This document shows, one piece after another, positions 1-12,530 of a DNA stretch of 64,000 bases. Origin of the DNA: Ichthyophthirius multifiliis (lineage: Eukaryota; Ciliophora; Oligohymenophorea; Hymenostomatida); contig NW_004086927.1 of assembly GCF_000220395.1 (NCBI RefSeq), positions 1-64,000 of the forward strand. The letters are read 5' to 3'. Numbering within the stretch: the stretch's first letter is position 1; each line of letters begins with the position of its first letter. The position numbers and the translations under genes were made by a program. The notes below the pieces were generated by a model. It was not told the DNA's origin. It searched no databases and saw only the letters and a list, made by a program, of their open reading frames with translations.

Positions 1-12
1 TATATTATATAA

Positions 13-65
<53 letters not shown>
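1..65. repeat. (TA)n microsatellite, probably intronic
   Basis: A near-perfect TA dinucleotide run lies at the very start of the window, directly after the inferred donor of the LRR gene on the minus strand. TA runs of this kind recur in introns and spacers throughout the window. Confidence 0.85.
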
Positions 66-68
<3 letters not shown>

Positions 69-883
69 AATACATCAATAGATTCAATTTTACAATTTTT
101 TAACATAGGTAATGATAATAATCCGTTTTTAATATATGAAAATTATTTAAAAATAATCCAAGAATTAATATCAAGGAAGAAAGTTTCTAATTATTTCCAA
201 TTTTATGAATTTTATTCGAAGTTTATGAACGAATTATTCCCTATATTATCATTTAAATATCCCCATTTAGTTAAATTTACAGCCAGTTATTTTAATTTTG
301 TCAATTGGGAAATTCCCTCGAATATTTTTTGGACTGAAATATCTGTTATATAGCTATTTTCATAACCCCAAGACCTAAAATTAATTTAAAGAATTTCCAA
401 ATTTTACAGGCTTTTTAAACAGTCACAAAAATCGCAAAAAATGTCGTCTTTGTAAATTTTTAAGTTTCCGAATTTCTCACAACCCCATCTTCCTAAGTCT
501 ATTTTTAAAGATTTTAAATTCATTTTTTTTAGTGTCAAAAATAGGTTTTTTATCTCATCTGAAGATAAGTTTTTATTATAGTAACCCCATTAGAATAGAT
601 TTAGGTCTAAATATTATAAATTTTACATCTTTTATAGCATTTTTATTAGTTATTGTATAGTTTAATTCGTTATGTCTTAGTTATTCTCACTTTAAGAAGG
701 AAAATGTAAACTTAAATGGTGGATTTATGTATAATGAGTTGATAATATATCAAATAAAATTTCTATTTAGGAACTTATGAATTTATCTTTATCACTTAAA
801 GCTTTAGAACCAATATTTATTGGGACATGAAATGTAAATGAGTCAATTTTGTTAGGTTTTATTAAGATTTCTTGGATTTTCAT
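1..883 (-). CDS. Leucine-rich-repeat protein, 3' part beyond window
   Basis: Read on the minus strand from ATG at 883 with TAA/TAG as Gln, this gives about 270 residues with no TGA. The protein has irregular leucine-rich repeats of roughly 50 residues, each built from a Leu-x-Leu-x-Leu strand followed by a Trp-Gly pair (LFQWGYY, IDLGRWG, INFRSWGY, VNLTKWGY, DINSW). This is the look of LRR families that are expanded in ciliates. A splice donor (GTATTTATT) sits at 73-65, followed at once by a TA microsatellite, so I infer that the exon ends at 74 and that an intron runs off the left edge. The opposite strand is also open here but gives no repeat pattern. The function is unknown; LRR arrays normally bind proteins. 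The C-terminal part is missing from the window. Confidence 0.7.
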
Positions 884-1368
884 AAATTATTTTAAGGATA
901 ATTATGTATTAAACCTAATAAATATATAAATTTATATATAAATGAATAAAATATTATATATATTTACACTAAATTTAAAGATTTGTTATTTTCATCAAAT
1001 TAAATTTATTGCATTTTTAATTGAATAGTAGAATTTTTACTATAATTTATTTAAAAGGTATTTTTTAATTTAATTTTTACGTATATAAAATAGAGTCATT
1101 AAATTTATTTTAAGAAATAATTGTTATATCATTAAATACTTATTAGGATGAAGTTTTTAATTAATTGCCCATTTTATTATTTTATAAGTAATAATTTTTA
1201 TTTTTTTTATTAAAATAAAATAGAAATAATAAAATATTATTTTTCGTTAATATTAATTAAATTTTGGAATTGAAAAAATTTTAAAATAAAAGTAAGTAAT
1301 ATTAAAAGTAGTTATATACATAAATAATAAAAAAAATTAAAGAAGAAAATAAATATAAATATATGTAC

Positions 1369-1417
<49 letters not shown>

Positions 1418-2238
1418 TATATATATATTTAGTTCTATTTTTTATTATATATTTATTACAACTTTTTACTTTTTTTTATCTCTATATATTCTTAACTTTT
1501 TATTTATTTATATTTTTATCATCATTTATATATTTTTATTTTAATATTTAAATAATAAATTTATTTCTACTTTTTTAAAATATAAAAAAATATCATTTTT
1601 TTTATATTATTATTTTTTTAAAAAATCCTATATTTTAATAAAAAAAAAATTATTACTTTTAATTTCATAATTTCAAATAAATATTTTATTATTTTATTTT
1701 TATATCATTTATTGTAATTTTTGTATTTTTAGAAAATCTTTTAATTTATATATTGTTTTTCAGGTTATTTTTATTTTAATTTTCAAGTGTCAAATTATTT
1801 TATAAAGATTATAGAATTAACAATTAAGACTTAAATTTGTCTTTTTTTTAGTATGAATTTAGCTATAAATAATACTATTATTATTAATTTTATTGTTAAT
1901 ATTTCGAATAAAATTAAGTTTTCAGAAGATTAATTTACTTTTATAGGTCTTATATATGATATTAGGCTTATTATATTTAATGATTAAGAACAATATCTTC
2001 TTAAAAAGCAATATTTTAATCAATATTATTATAAGAATTTAATTATTATTTAAATTAAAGTATTAAATCTTGAATATTTTCCTCTTTTTTTTCCTAAGAA
2101 TTTTATTTTTCTTTAATTTTTTAATATTCCTATTTAATTTTTTCCAATAAACAAAGAAAATTTTAATTTTTCATTATTTTTATTTTTTTTTATTTTTAAA
2201 AAAAAAATATTTACTACTATTATTAATATTAATAATAT

Positions 2239-2313
<75 letters not shown>

Positions 2314-2340
2314 TTCTTTAAAAAATTAAATAAAATCTAA
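884..2340. other. AT-rich intergenic stretch with TA repeats
   Basis: This lies between the 5' end of the LRR gene and the 3' end of the porin gene. It holds TA tracts around 1375-1430 and 2235-2310. A TGA-free frame from ATG 1853 to about 2230 on the plus strand has partly protein-like sequence (SEDQFTFIGLIYDIRLIIF) after a possible acceptor, but it has no recognisable domain and ends in a TA repeat, so I do not call it a gene. Confidence 0.6.
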
Positions 2341-3255
2341 TCAAATTTTAACATCAAATTTAAATCCTAAAGGTAAAGGAGGGAATTTATCCATATTGAA
2401 AGTTTTATCATTTTATCCGAAGCCTAACTAGACCGAAGAACAGGCTGAAACTTGATTCCAATTGTATTTTCCTGCAAAATATACTCTAAGCAATGAATCA
2501 AACTTAGCTCTAACAGTCAAATTCTTATTAACTGTGTGTTTAAAGCCTACAGTAACGTTTTAGTCTTTTTAATGTTTCACAAGTTCAGCTGAGAATGCTG
2601 TTTTATCATTTAAATTATAAGTTCCGGTCAATGTAAGTTTTCCTAGACATAAGCATTTGGTATTATGTTATAGATAAAGGTCTACTTTTTTACTTTCATA
2701 ACCTAAAATAGAGTCAAATGAATTCAAATAAGACTAGGCTTTAGAATTAAAGTTCAAAACCCAAGCTAAGACATTATTTTTAGTTCTAAAAAGATTTCTT
2801 TAAGTAAAACTGAAAGATTGATTATCTGAAATATATTCGATTCTGGAATTATTTTCTTTATTTTCTCCAAAATAATTAGAACCGAAACGAAAACGGAAAT
2901 TATCTAAAGATGTTTAAGTTTTCATATTTCCAAAAAAGTTAATTTTTTTTCCATTTATTTATCTTTCGCCTAAATCTATGTGTAGTTTTATGTCATTATT
3001 TCTTCTAGAAGCTATTTCTAATATGTAATTGTTTAATTTAAATTGAAGTTTTCCTTCATCTTCTAATTTAGCTTTTACTAAGTCGTCTATTTTGCTTGTC
3101 TTTAATTTTAATTTGTATTCTACTTTTGTACCGTTTTGGGATTATCCTTTCAATTTATAAGTTTCGAAAACTGAATGAGTATAGTCGTCGGATAATACGT
3201 TTTTACGGAAATTTCCTAAGGATGTAAATGAATCGAGTTTTAAAGACAGAGCCAT
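2341..3255 (-). CDS. Mitochondrial outer-membrane porin (VDAC family)
   Basis: This is a single exon of 304 residues, ATG at 3255 and TGA at 2341. The length is close to the usual ~280-300 of eukaryotic porins. The sequence alternates polar and hydrophobic residues as expected for a beta barrel (KLKLKTSKIDDLVKAKL, FRFRFGSNYFG, LTLTGTYNLNDKTAFSAEL, VTVGFKHTVNKNLTVRAKF) and ends with a final strand of the form LGFKFDVKI, like the beta-signal that closes VDAC barrels. It would form the voltage-dependent anion channel for metabolites between cytosol and mitochondrion. No intron is visible. The N-terminal helix typical of VDAC is short here. Assignment rests on length, strand pattern and C-terminal signal rather than on a catalytic motif. 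Confidence 0.78.
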
Positions 3256-4227
3256 TTTTTTATTTTTAATATTTCTTTTATTTTTTTTTTAAATAAAATC
3301 TTTTTTATTTTATTTTTTTCTCTTTTTATTTTAATTTAAAATAGTAAAAGGAGTTATTTAATTTATTTAGATTTTATTTATAATTTTATTTTATTTAAAT
3401 TTTATTTTATTTTAAATATATTTTTATCTTTATTTTTTATTTTAATAATTGAAAAATTATTAGACTTGAATTATATATATTTACAAAAATAATATAAATA
3501 ATATTATTTTTTTTAATTTTATTTAATATGAATACTTTAAAAATATATATATTTTTTTAAAATTATATACTTTAAAAAAATATATATATTTATATTTTTT
3601 AAAATTTAATGGGTAAATAAAATATAAGGGTTAAGTTATATAAATATTTTTTAAAAAATTAATTATATAATGAAAATTTAAATTATTATTAATAAATTAA
3701 AAAATATTTGAAAACAAATAAATAAAAAAAAAAATATTTAAAAATAAAAATATATAAAATAAATGTATATGTATTTATATGATATAAATATATTTATTAA
3801 TATTTATATTTATATTTATATTTATATTTATATTATATATTATATATATAATATATATCTTTATATTTTTTTTTATTTATATTTAGATTTTTTTATAAAT
3901 ATATATATTTAATATAAACTTATAATAAATATAACATATGACATTTATTTAAAAATATTAAACTTAAATTTTTTCTTATAAATTTATTAATTTTAAATAA
4001 TTTAAATTATTATATAATAAATTATTTAAGTTTTTATAATAAACTATTTTATTAAAATTAATAATAATAAAAATACTTTAATATTAAAAATTTAATATAA
4101 AATTTTATATATATATATAATTATATTTACTTATAAAAACCAATATATATTAAAATTTATAATTAATTATATTATAAAAATTAAACTAAATTTTTTTATT
4201 TTATTTTGAATTAATTCAAAAAATAAA
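3256..4227. other. AT-rich intergenic stretch, divergent promoters
   Basis: The porin gene (minus) and the next gene (plus) diverge from here, so both promoters should lie in it. It consists of A/T runs, TA tracts near 3840, and a short run of TATATT/ATTTAT repeats at 3800-3835. No conserved element is recognisable. Confidence 0.6.
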
Positions 4228-5261
4228 ATGAATTTCCAATAATAATAATAACAATAATAATATGATCCATATCAAGTGTACATAAATCAAAATTTATCCC
4301 AATATCCAATCGAATATCATTAAGAAATAAAAAAAAGACTATAAATAATAGGCATAAGAGCATTATAATTTTAATTAAATACAAATGAATTACCAATAGA
4401 ATAAATATTAGAAATATCACGTTTTTTTTAAAAAAATAAAAATATAATTTAATACAAATGTTTTTTTTTATATAAAGATTAAATAATTTAAAAAAAAAGT
4501 TAAAATTCTTAACTAAATTTTTCTTCTGAAATTTCATAAATAAAACAATAATTAAGTCAATTATAAAATAAATTTGAATCCAAAAGTATAAATATTAAAA
4601 CAGAGTCTGCTTTAGAAACAGATAAAATCCAAAAAAAGCACTCATATAAATATTCAAATACTAAAAGTTAATAAATAAGGGAATAAATAAGTACTTAGAA
4701 ACGAAAAAATGAATAAAAAATCAAAAAAAATCAAATATAACCTTATTATCTCAAAAATATTTAATCTAAAATAAAAGAAAATATAAATCATGATAGAGAA
4801 ATGAAAAAAATATACCTAAATTAAAAAAATTACCCTCTTTTAATACTTTTCCAGAAGTAAAAATATACGTTTAATCACCTCCACCTTTATAAAAACCTTT
4901 TTCAGATTAATAATTTAATTATACATTTGAAAAATAAAAAATTAAATTGGAAGATGATACATCATCCTTAAATTAAGCAAACGAAGGTATGTTTTTAAAT
5001 ATAAAATAAAATAAAATAAACATAGAAAATTCATCTTCAAATTCTAGTTCAAGCTTTTCTATGTTTTTCCCAAATGAATAATTGAAAGGACTGTTTTAAA
5101 AAGATTTTTTTGATGAATAAAATGAGGAAAATTATTAAGTTAATAAAAATATTAATTTCTAAAAGGCTTTTAGTCAATATATAGATAGTTTTAGTAATAA
5201 TAATGACTCAAATAAAGAGAACTTTCATTAAATAAATGAAAAATAATAAAAATTAATATGA
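4228..5261 (+). CDS. Uncharacterised Gln-rich protein, apparent frameshift
   Basis: ATG 4228 starts a protein of about 320 residues: a Gln run, a conserved-looking N-terminal helical block (YHQEIKKRLQIIGIRAL), a basic coiled-coil middle part, then a Ser-rich acidic tail ending at TGA 5261. An intron at 4421-4477 (57 nt) and one at about 4988-5023 (GTATGT...CATAG) fit. Between residues MKK and NIPKLKKLPSF the frame moves; the two halves join if the A7 run at 4804-4810 had one more A. No intron of the required length is available there. The function is not recognised. The composition resembles ciliate basal-body or cytoskeletal proteins, but that is only an impression. Confidence 0.6.
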
Positions 5262-5284
5262 AAAAATATAATATAAATAAATAT

Positions 5285-5325
<41 letters not shown>

Positions 5326-5506
5326 TATATTTTCATATATTTATTTTTGCTTATATACATTTTTTTATGAAATTTCTTATTAATATTATGAATTTTTTTT
5401 TATATAAATATCTGTTTATTATAAAAAAATAAAAATTAAAAAAAAATATTATTATTAAAAAAATTTTAAAAATATGTAAACTTAATAATAATAACATTAT
5501 ATTAAA

Positions 5507-6378
5507 ATGTAATAGTATATTCCTATTTAAAATTCTCATTAATATTTACGTAAGAGGACTAATTCAGATGTTATTTCTATTCATTCTTTATCTTCAAAGC
5601 CAAAGACTTTATCTTCAAGTAGTTAAAAATCAAGAGAAAAGTCGAACTCAATTAGTATATAAATAAAAGATGACTATTAGAAGTTTGAGAGATAAATATA
5701 AGAATAAAAAATTGAAATAAATTAATAGAAAAAATATTAAAAGGATTTATTGAATGATATAAATGAACTAAAGTATAAAATATAAAATTCTAATAGTGAA
5801 TTATATAAGGCTAAATAAGAAAAAATTCAGGCAGAGAAAAAGTTGAAATATTTGTAAAATTTAGAATTAGAAAATAAAGAAATTTTAAAGGAAATCAATT
5901 AATAAAAGAAAATTATTCAAGAATTATAAACTAAAATAAGTAAAATATTATATAAGTATAATTTTTAATTATTTTAATATAAATAGAATGTGAATATAAT
6001 GAAAATAATTTATCACTATTAAGTTAATAATTTTTAGAAAATGAATAAAAACATAAAAATAAATGTATTTAATATGAAAATTAAATATAAGATCTTAAAT
6101 AATAGTTGAAAGTAATAATTAATAATAAATATATGTATATATATGTATATTTATAAATATAGTATTTAATTGAAAATAATTAAAAATAATAACAAAAGAT
6201 CATTAATAATGATAAATTAAAAGAAAAATAAAAACAAATGGAATACGAAGAAAATCTTAAACTTTGTAAACTTGAAAATAATAAACTTTGTGAAACAATT
6301 TCTGAATTTAATTAAATACTTTAAATGAAATGTGATAAAATTAAACATTTAGAAAATATTCTGATTTAAATACATTGA
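5507..6378 (+). CDS. Coiled-coil protein, three exons
   Basis: Exons 5507-5939, 5987-6111 and 6163-6378 join cleanly at GT...AG introns of 47 and 51 nt, giving 257 residues. The N-terminal 60 residues are Ser-rich and basic (SSKPKTLSSSSQKSREKS). The rest is continuous heptad-like coiled coil rich in Lys, Glu, Gln and Asn (NDINELKYKIQNSNSEL, LENNKLCETISEFNQIL). There is no globular domain. It follows the previous gene in the same direction, about 245 bp downstream of its TGA. The role is unknown; a structural part in the cortex or cilium would be typical for such proteins in ciliates. Confidence 0.7.
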
Positions 6379-7713
6379 ATAATAATAATTTAAAAAAAAG
6401 TATATAAATATATATATAATAAATATATTTCTTTTATAAAAAGGTTATTTATTAATTTTTTTAATATTAATTAAATATTTTAGTTATTTATTAAAACTTA
6501 TATTTTATGGGATTTTATTATAATTTAAAATAAATTTTTAATAAAATATAAAATTAAAATAAAAAATAAATATTTATATAAAATGTAATATGTTTTTGAT
6601 AAAAAATATTTAAAAATTATATAAATAATTAAACATAACTAAATTAAAAATATATATATATATATATATATACTATATAAAATATTATATATATATATAT
6701 ATTTATATATATTTATATTATCTTATCTATAAATATTAAAACTATTTTTTATAATTTTTTTATTATATATTATAGAATATTTTTATTTTATTTTTATTAT
6801 TTTTGATTATAATTTTTAATTATTTAAAAATGTAGATATATTTTATATTTTTATATATTCCTTATGTATTATTTAAATATTATATATTTAAATTTAATAT
6901 TTATTACATTTTTTTTGTTTATATATTTATTTTAATTAATAAATTATTATTTAATTTAATTATATATTATTAATAAAAGAAACATATTAAATAAAAATTA
7001 AAAGATTTATTTATATATTTATTATATAATAATAATATTTTGTAATTTATCCTTTCTAAAAAATTCTAATTTTTTTATTATTTTTTACACAAAATATATT
7101 TATAATAAATAATAGAATTTTGTAAATTTACTTTATTGTAATTTTATTTCCTAAAAGTACATTCAATTTTATGTATTAAAATAAAATATATAATTTAAAA
7201 ATATATTAATGAAATATTATAGATATATAAAATTATAAATTCTTATATATTTTATAATTTTATTGAAATTGGCTTCAATAATAACTTAAATAAACATAAA
7301 AAATCTCTCATTTAGTTTATTAGTTTCTCTTAATTTTAAATAAAATCTGATATTAAAAATAAAATTATTTTAGATAATGAAAATATTAAAATAATATCAA
7401 AAAATAATAGAAGGAACAAATATTTATATTTTTTTCTCTTATTTAAAATTATTGTAATTATATGTATACTATTTTTTAATCCATATTTTTATATTATTTA
7501 TATTAAATTTATATATAGATATATATAAATATATTTTATTTTATATTTATATTTATTTATTGTAATATAATTTTTTTTTTTTATAGGTATTAATAATTAA
7601 GAGTATAAAAAACTAATTTTAATTTTTTTATACAAAATTATTATTAAAAATTAAAAATATTCATTCATTAATATATACATATAATTTAATTTTTATAAAA
7701 ATATATATTATAA
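6379..7713. other. AT-rich intergenic stretch
   Basis: It contains TA tracts near 6650-6690 and little else. A TGA-free stretch at about 7250-7590 on the plus strand has some protein-like sequence followed by a hydrophobic segment (LYFFLLFKIIVIICILFF), but it lacks a start in frame and a clear splice context; I do not call it. Confidence 0.55.
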
Positions 7714-8165
7714 ATGGTTAAAAGTATCACGAAATATTTATAAATTGAAAATATAGATGCTTTAGTTCATTTTATTTTATTAGAAGGATAAGTTATTATA
7801 ATATTATGCGATAGACAGATGAAAATAACAAATATAAATATAGCATTATAAACAAAATATGTAAACTATATAATTATTAGCATTTATTAATTAAATAAAG
7901 GATCATTTACCTACAGCAACATGTATTAAAGATGATGAAGGTAGGTAAGATGATAATCATATATAAAGTATTTGCAGATCATTAAGTATTATTTATTATA
8001 TATTGAAAAAAAAAAACTAACAAACAATAACATTAAAGGTAAAAAAATAAAATTATGGTAAGCTTTTCATATAATATAGAATTTAAAAATGATCCAGGAT
8101 TTTATTTGTTAATTTCTAAAATTTTAAATGATGAATTATAAAAAGTTTTATAAGAAAATAAATGA
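7714..8165 (+). CDS. Small unknown protein with very short introns
   Basis: Four exons (7714-7860, 7901-7944, 7978-8057, 8080-8165) separated by GT...AG introns of 40, 33 and 22 nt give 118 residues ending at TGA 8165. The joined frame is smooth across each junction (QTKY/DHLPTATCIKDDEG, KQNY/EFKNDPGFYLLISKIL), which is the main evidence for the model. The first part has a beta-like segment (VIIILCDRQM) followed by helices. I do not recognise the family. The 22-nt intron (GTAAGC...ATATAG) is the shortest I could support in the window. Confidence 0.6.
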
Positions 8166-8169
8166 ATAA

Positions 8170-8180
8170 TTTATATAAAT

Positions 8181-8239
<59 letters not shown>

Positions 8240-8240
8240 T
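8170..8240. repeat. (TA)n microsatellite
   Basis: This TA run lies between the small four-exon gene and the thioredoxin-fold gene. Confidence 0.8.
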
Positions 8241-8324
8241 TATATATATGTTTTTTTATAAATTTTTCTTTTATTTATATATTTATAAAATTTTTTTCTT
8301 TATTTATCTAATTAAAAACATTTA

Positions 8325-8824
8325 ATGAAAATGTTAAAAATTATAATTATTTTAAAATTTTAATAATAACAATTTTTACTATATAAGATTTAGATAAATA
8401 TCAATAATAATAAAAAATCTTGGCTGAAAATACAACTGATAGAGTATACTCTAATTCAATTATTAAAGACTCATAAAACTTAAAAAATTTTATTTTTTTT
8501 AACGATAATTATGTATTTCTTCTTTATGATTCTCAATGTGCCAAAGATTGCATAAAAATCCAAGAATAGATTATTAAAATTGCTAATGAAAATTTCAAAG
8601 AGCATAGATGTATTAATTTTATGTAAGTTGATTTAAGATTAATACCTTAAGCCTATAAATAAATTGGGATTACTAATAAACCTTAAATTGGATTAGTTTT
8701 AAGTAATGAGGTTGATGAAGCTATTTTTATAGATAATTTGTAGAAAAAAAAGGATTTGGAAGGAGAAATAAGAATAATATTTAATTAATTTTAAGAAGAT
8801 ATTATTTCTGAAAAACAATTATGA
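8325..8824 (+). CDS. Thioredoxin-fold protein with CxxxC motif
   Basis: From about 8421 to TGA 8824 the frame reads a thioredoxin-like domain of ~130 residues: strand FIFFNDNYVFLLYDSQC, then CAKDC where thioredoxin and protein disulfide isomerases have CxxC, then helix IKIQEQIIKIANENF, strand INFMQVDLRLIP, and AYKQIGITNKPQIGLVL where the fold has its cis-proline loop. It would sit in disulfide exchange or act as a redox-inactive adaptor. The 5' end is uncertain: ATG 8325 gives a hydrophobic leader (MKMLKIIIILKF) but in a frame that joins the domain only if one base were added, for example in the A6 run at 8412-8417. An unseen upstream exon is the alternative. Confidence 0.6.
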
Positions 8825-9314
8825 TTAAATTTATTTTTTGTTAAAGTTTTTAATATTTATTTTTTTCAGTTTTTTGATATTTGTTTTTTATTTTTCAATA
8901 TTAAAAAAAAAACACAAATAAATATTAATAATAAATAGATCATATAATTTAATATAAATATTTAATTTAAATTAATTAAATTCTTTTTTATTTTTTTATA
9001 TAATACTTGCATTTGTTTAAATTAAATTTATAAGAAGATACATAATATACATGTATATATGCTTTTTTTAAAAAAATAAATTTATATTAATAATAATAAT
9101 AAATTATTAATATTTATTTTAATTTATTATATATAAAAATTTATATATAAATATATATTATTTTAATAATTTAATATTTTTTTTTTTTGATATTATTTTT
9201 GTAATCCATAAAAATTTTAATATTTCAATTTTTTTTTTTTTTTTTTCTAATTTATTTAATATATAATATAAAAAAAAAGATAATAATTTTTTTTTAAAAA
9301 AAAAACATATCTGT
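8825..9314. other. AT-rich spacer between convergent genes
   Basis: This stretch separates the 3' ends of the thioredoxin-fold gene (plus) and the thioesterase gene (minus). It has poly-T and poly-A runs around 9180-9310 that may act in 3' end formation; no gene is visible. Confidence 0.6.
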
Positions 9315-10010
9315 TCATTTATATTTATTAAAGAAATTTCTAAAAGCAGTATAGCTTTTCATATTAAAAGAATGTTAAAGATCTTATATAATTTCAAACT
9401 ATAAAGGATGACTACTTTATTTAAGTTTGTTATAGGAAATTTCACATTTAGCCCAAGCTAAAAGTGGGTCTTAAGTTCCATGAGAAATAAGAATAGGTGT
9501 ATTTTTATTATTCTCATGTTCATTATAAACAGGGAATAAAAATCCAGAAAAAGCTAAAATTCCACCTAGTTTTTAATCAAATTCAAGCCCAACTTTAAGA
9601 CTCATGCAAGCACCTTGACTAAATCCTCCAATGAAGACTTTTTATGATTATCCTTGTAATATATTAACTTCTTAATTTAGAATTTAGATTAATTATTATG
9701 ATGATTATATCATTTCATCAATACCTATTGCTTGCTAAAAGTTTTGCTCGTTTACGTCAAAATTTTTGAAATCAAACCATGAATTAAGTTACATACCAAA
9801 ATTTATTGTTACAGGCCTAACTGGAGCTGTAATTAATACTACTTTGGTTGTTGCAGAAACTATATCAGATTCTTGGAAAAAATCAATGTAACTTTATCCA
9901 CAATCACCTAAACCGTGAAGAAAAATAACAGTGTTAGTATGAGATGTTTTGGGAATTAAATAGTAATTTTCTCCTTGTTATTCGATATTATGTGTGGATT
10001 TATTCATCAT
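9315..10010 (-). CDS. Acyl-protein thioesterase / carboxylesterase (LYPLA family)
   Basis: This is one exon of 231 residues, the usual size for acyl-protein thioesterases. The alpha/beta-hydrolase landmarks are in order: oxyanion-region HGLGD at 32-36, nucleophile elbow GFSQG with Ser131, catalytic Asp181 in HGTQDPLL, and His213 in LQHSF. The enzyme removes palmitate from cytosolic faces of S-acylated proteins and also hydrolyses lysophospholipids. Two ATG codons are adjacent (10010 and 10007); I chose the outer one. No signal peptide is present, consistent with a cytosolic enzyme. Confidence 0.92.
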
Positions 10011-10139
10011 TTTTTTAATTTAGATATTGTTTTTTTATTATATATATATATTTAGATTAAGATATAAATAGAATAAATAAAATTAAAATATAAATATAAT
10101 AATATTTATAATAATAAAATAATATAATATAATAATATA

Positions 10140-10177
<38 letters not shown>

Positions 10178-10477
10178 AATATATTATATCTATTTAAAAA
10201 TTTTCATTACTTTAATTGAATTTTATATTATAAATATTTTATTCTTGTTATTATTTTAATTTTATATTTAAAAAAAAATAAAAAATATATTTATATATAA
10301 TTCTAAACTTTATATATTAACTTAAATTCACAAACTTTTTTTTAATATTAAAAATATTATATTTTTAAATTTTTATTAATACATTTTAGATATAAAATAA
10401 ATAATAAAAAAAGTTAATTAAGATATATATAATAGTATAAAAATATTAAAAAATATAATATATATAAAATAAAAATA
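10011..10477. other. AT-rich divergent promoter region
   Basis: It lies between the divergent thioesterase and p32-like genes and contains a TA tract at about 10142-10180. No specific element is recognisable. Confidence 0.6.
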
Positions 10478-11421
10478 ATGATTTCTAAATTCGGTAGATC
10501 TATTATATCTGTATAAGTTTTAAATTAATAAGTATTTAAAAAATTGAAATTTTCATAATAAAATTGTGTTTTTTATTAATCCTCTTTATAATTTGAAAGC
10601 AAACGTATATTATAAAATATTTTTAAAAATTAAAATATTATTCTAATAGAAAATCTTTAAATAGCATTAGAAGAATAAATTAAATTTGAAACATAACCTA
10701 ATAATCCTTAATAAGATTAAACATTTTAAGTATTTTATATATTATTTTAAAAAAACATAAATTATATTTTAAGGAATTCTTATAATAAAATTAATTCACT
10801 ATAAATGAAAATGAAAAATCTTATTATGTTGAATTACACAAAACTAACGGAAGTAATAAAGTTTAAATTGTATTTTAAGCAAGAAACCCGGAAGAAAATG
10901 AATATTCATCATCAGATGAAGAAGCAAAAAAATAATAATCTGACTTTACAGTTTATGTAACTAATTAAAAAGGAGAAATAATATCTTTTGATTGTACCTC
11001 TTTTTATCCAGAGGTAATTATATATATAAAGAAATATTAATTAATAAATTAAAACATATGATATAATAGATATAAATTAATGCTGTTTATAATGTAGATG
11101 ATATTGAGAAAAATAAAACTTAAAATAAAATAGAAAGATATCTTAATTCATATAATGGACCTAAATTTTCAACTTTAGATTAAGTAAAAATCTGATTAAA
11201 TATATAAATATATAAATATATAAATATATAAATATATATAATTATATATATATATATATATTTAAATATAAATATAGAGAATATAAATTGGAATTATTGA
11301 TTATTTGAAATAAAATGGTATTACTTCTTAAACCGCATAATTTATAGATAATTATTCTTTCGAAAAAAATAAAAAACTTTATGTTTAATGGTTATAAAAA
11401 ATACAAAAGCATTTTTAATGA
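10478..11421 (+). CDS. Mitochondrial matrix acidic protein (p32/MAM33 family)
   Basis: Exons 10478-10729, 10774-11013, 11070-11183 and 11278-11421 join in phase (introns 44, 56, 70 and 94-nt class, all GT...AG) to 249 residues. The N-terminus is basic and Arg/Ser/Gln-rich like a presequence (ISKFGRSIISVQVLNQQ). The middle has the family's acidic loop (NPEENEYSSSDEEAKKQQ) before strands DFTVYVTNQKGEIISF and FDCTSFYPE. The C-terminal helix (RIQIGIIDYLKQNGI...KLYVQWLQKIQKHF) matches the final amphipathic helix of the doughnut-shaped trimer. The family acts in mitochondrial translation and RNA metabolism. The third intron is largely TA and TAAATA repeats. Confidence 0.85.
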
Positions 11422-11760
11422 AAATATACTTAAATATATTTTTTAAATGACTTTTTTTTTATATATAAAAATAAACAAAAAAATATTTTATTATTAAAAA
11501 TTTTTAGTTATATAAATACATATTTTTTGTTGGAGAAAATATATATTAAGTATTTTATTTTTATTTAATAAAAACTTTATTTTTATTTAATTAAAAGATT
11601 TTATTTATTTTTTATATTATAAAATTTCGAGAAAATATATTATATAATCAACTTTTTTTCTAAAGAAAAAATAAAAAAAAATATATCTTTTATATTAATT
11701 TTTTATTTGTAAATAAATAAATAAAAAATAATTTACTTTTATTAATAAATAAGAGAAAAA
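11422..11760. other. AT-rich spacer
   Basis: I see no gene between the p32-like gene and the next start; it is made of A/T runs only. Confidence 0.6.
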
Positions 11761-12081
11761 ATGATTAGATAAACTATTAACGTTTTAAATAATATTAATA
11801 AATTTTCTAAAATTAAAATAAAAAAAGAACCACATAAAGTATAATTATATAATGATCCTCGTATATTGAATTAAAATTAAAAAATTTTAGACAATAAAAT
11901 ATATGATAATTTATTTATAAATAAATTTGCACATAATATTGTTTTACCATAATATTTATATACAATAAATGGATAAAATAATGAAGATATTTACGAAATG
12001 TTAAACAAAACAAGAAAACAAGCTAAAAAAAAAAGAAGCAAAAGAAAAAATGGAACTTAAATTAATGTTAGATATAATTGA
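11761..12081 (+). CDS. Small basic protein, possibly mitochondrial
   Basis: A single exon of 106 residues runs from ATG 11761 to TGA 12079-12081. It has a helical N-terminus with Lys and Asn (MIRQTINVLNNINKFSKI), a central part with NDPRIL and LPQYLYTINGQ, and a strongly basic tail (KQAKKKRSKRKNG). Small size and basic tail would suit a ribosomal protein, perhaps of the mitoribosome, but no family signature is recognisable. The start is preceded by an A-rich context (AGAGAAAAAATG) like other genes here. Confidence 0.55.
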
Positions 12082-12455
12082 ATAAAATAATAAAATAAAT
12101 AAATATATATTATTATTTTTTTTTATATTAAATAAATAAAATTTATATATTTTCAAATCAATATTATAATAATTTCTTTAATTAATATTATAAATATAAT
12201 AATATCGGATCAGAATATATTGTTTTTAGAAAAAAATGGTATTAAATATTATAATGTTATCAAAATATAATAAAATAATAATATTTAAATTGTATATATA
12301 AATTTATATATAATATTTTATTTATTTATTTTTATACAATATAAATAATATTTATAAATGACTATATATATATAAGAAATATTAATATATATTTAAATTA
12401 TTATAATTATAAAAAATAAATATTCTAGAATAATAGAAATATTATTAAAATTATT

Positions 12456-12504
<49 letters not shown>

Positions 12505-12530
12505 TTAATTATAATTTATAAAATAATTAA
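12082..12530. repeat. AT-rich spacer with (AAT)n microsatellite
   Basis: The spacer separates convergent genes. At about 12459-12505 an AAT trinucleotide repeat of some 15 units stands out. Confidence 0.75.

Noticed and set aside
1363-1551. Open frame of Ile-Tyr repeats
   Set aside because: It translates a TA microsatellite and adjoining A/T runs.
1853-2230. Plus-strand TGA-free frame with partly protein-like sequence
   Set aside because: With one stop codon in an AT-rich genome such frames are frequent. It has no family match, no clear upstream exon, and runs into a TA repeat.
7207-7600. Plus-strand TGA-free frames before the four-exon gene
   Set aside because: Two frames are open at once and neither shows a motif, so neither can be preferred.
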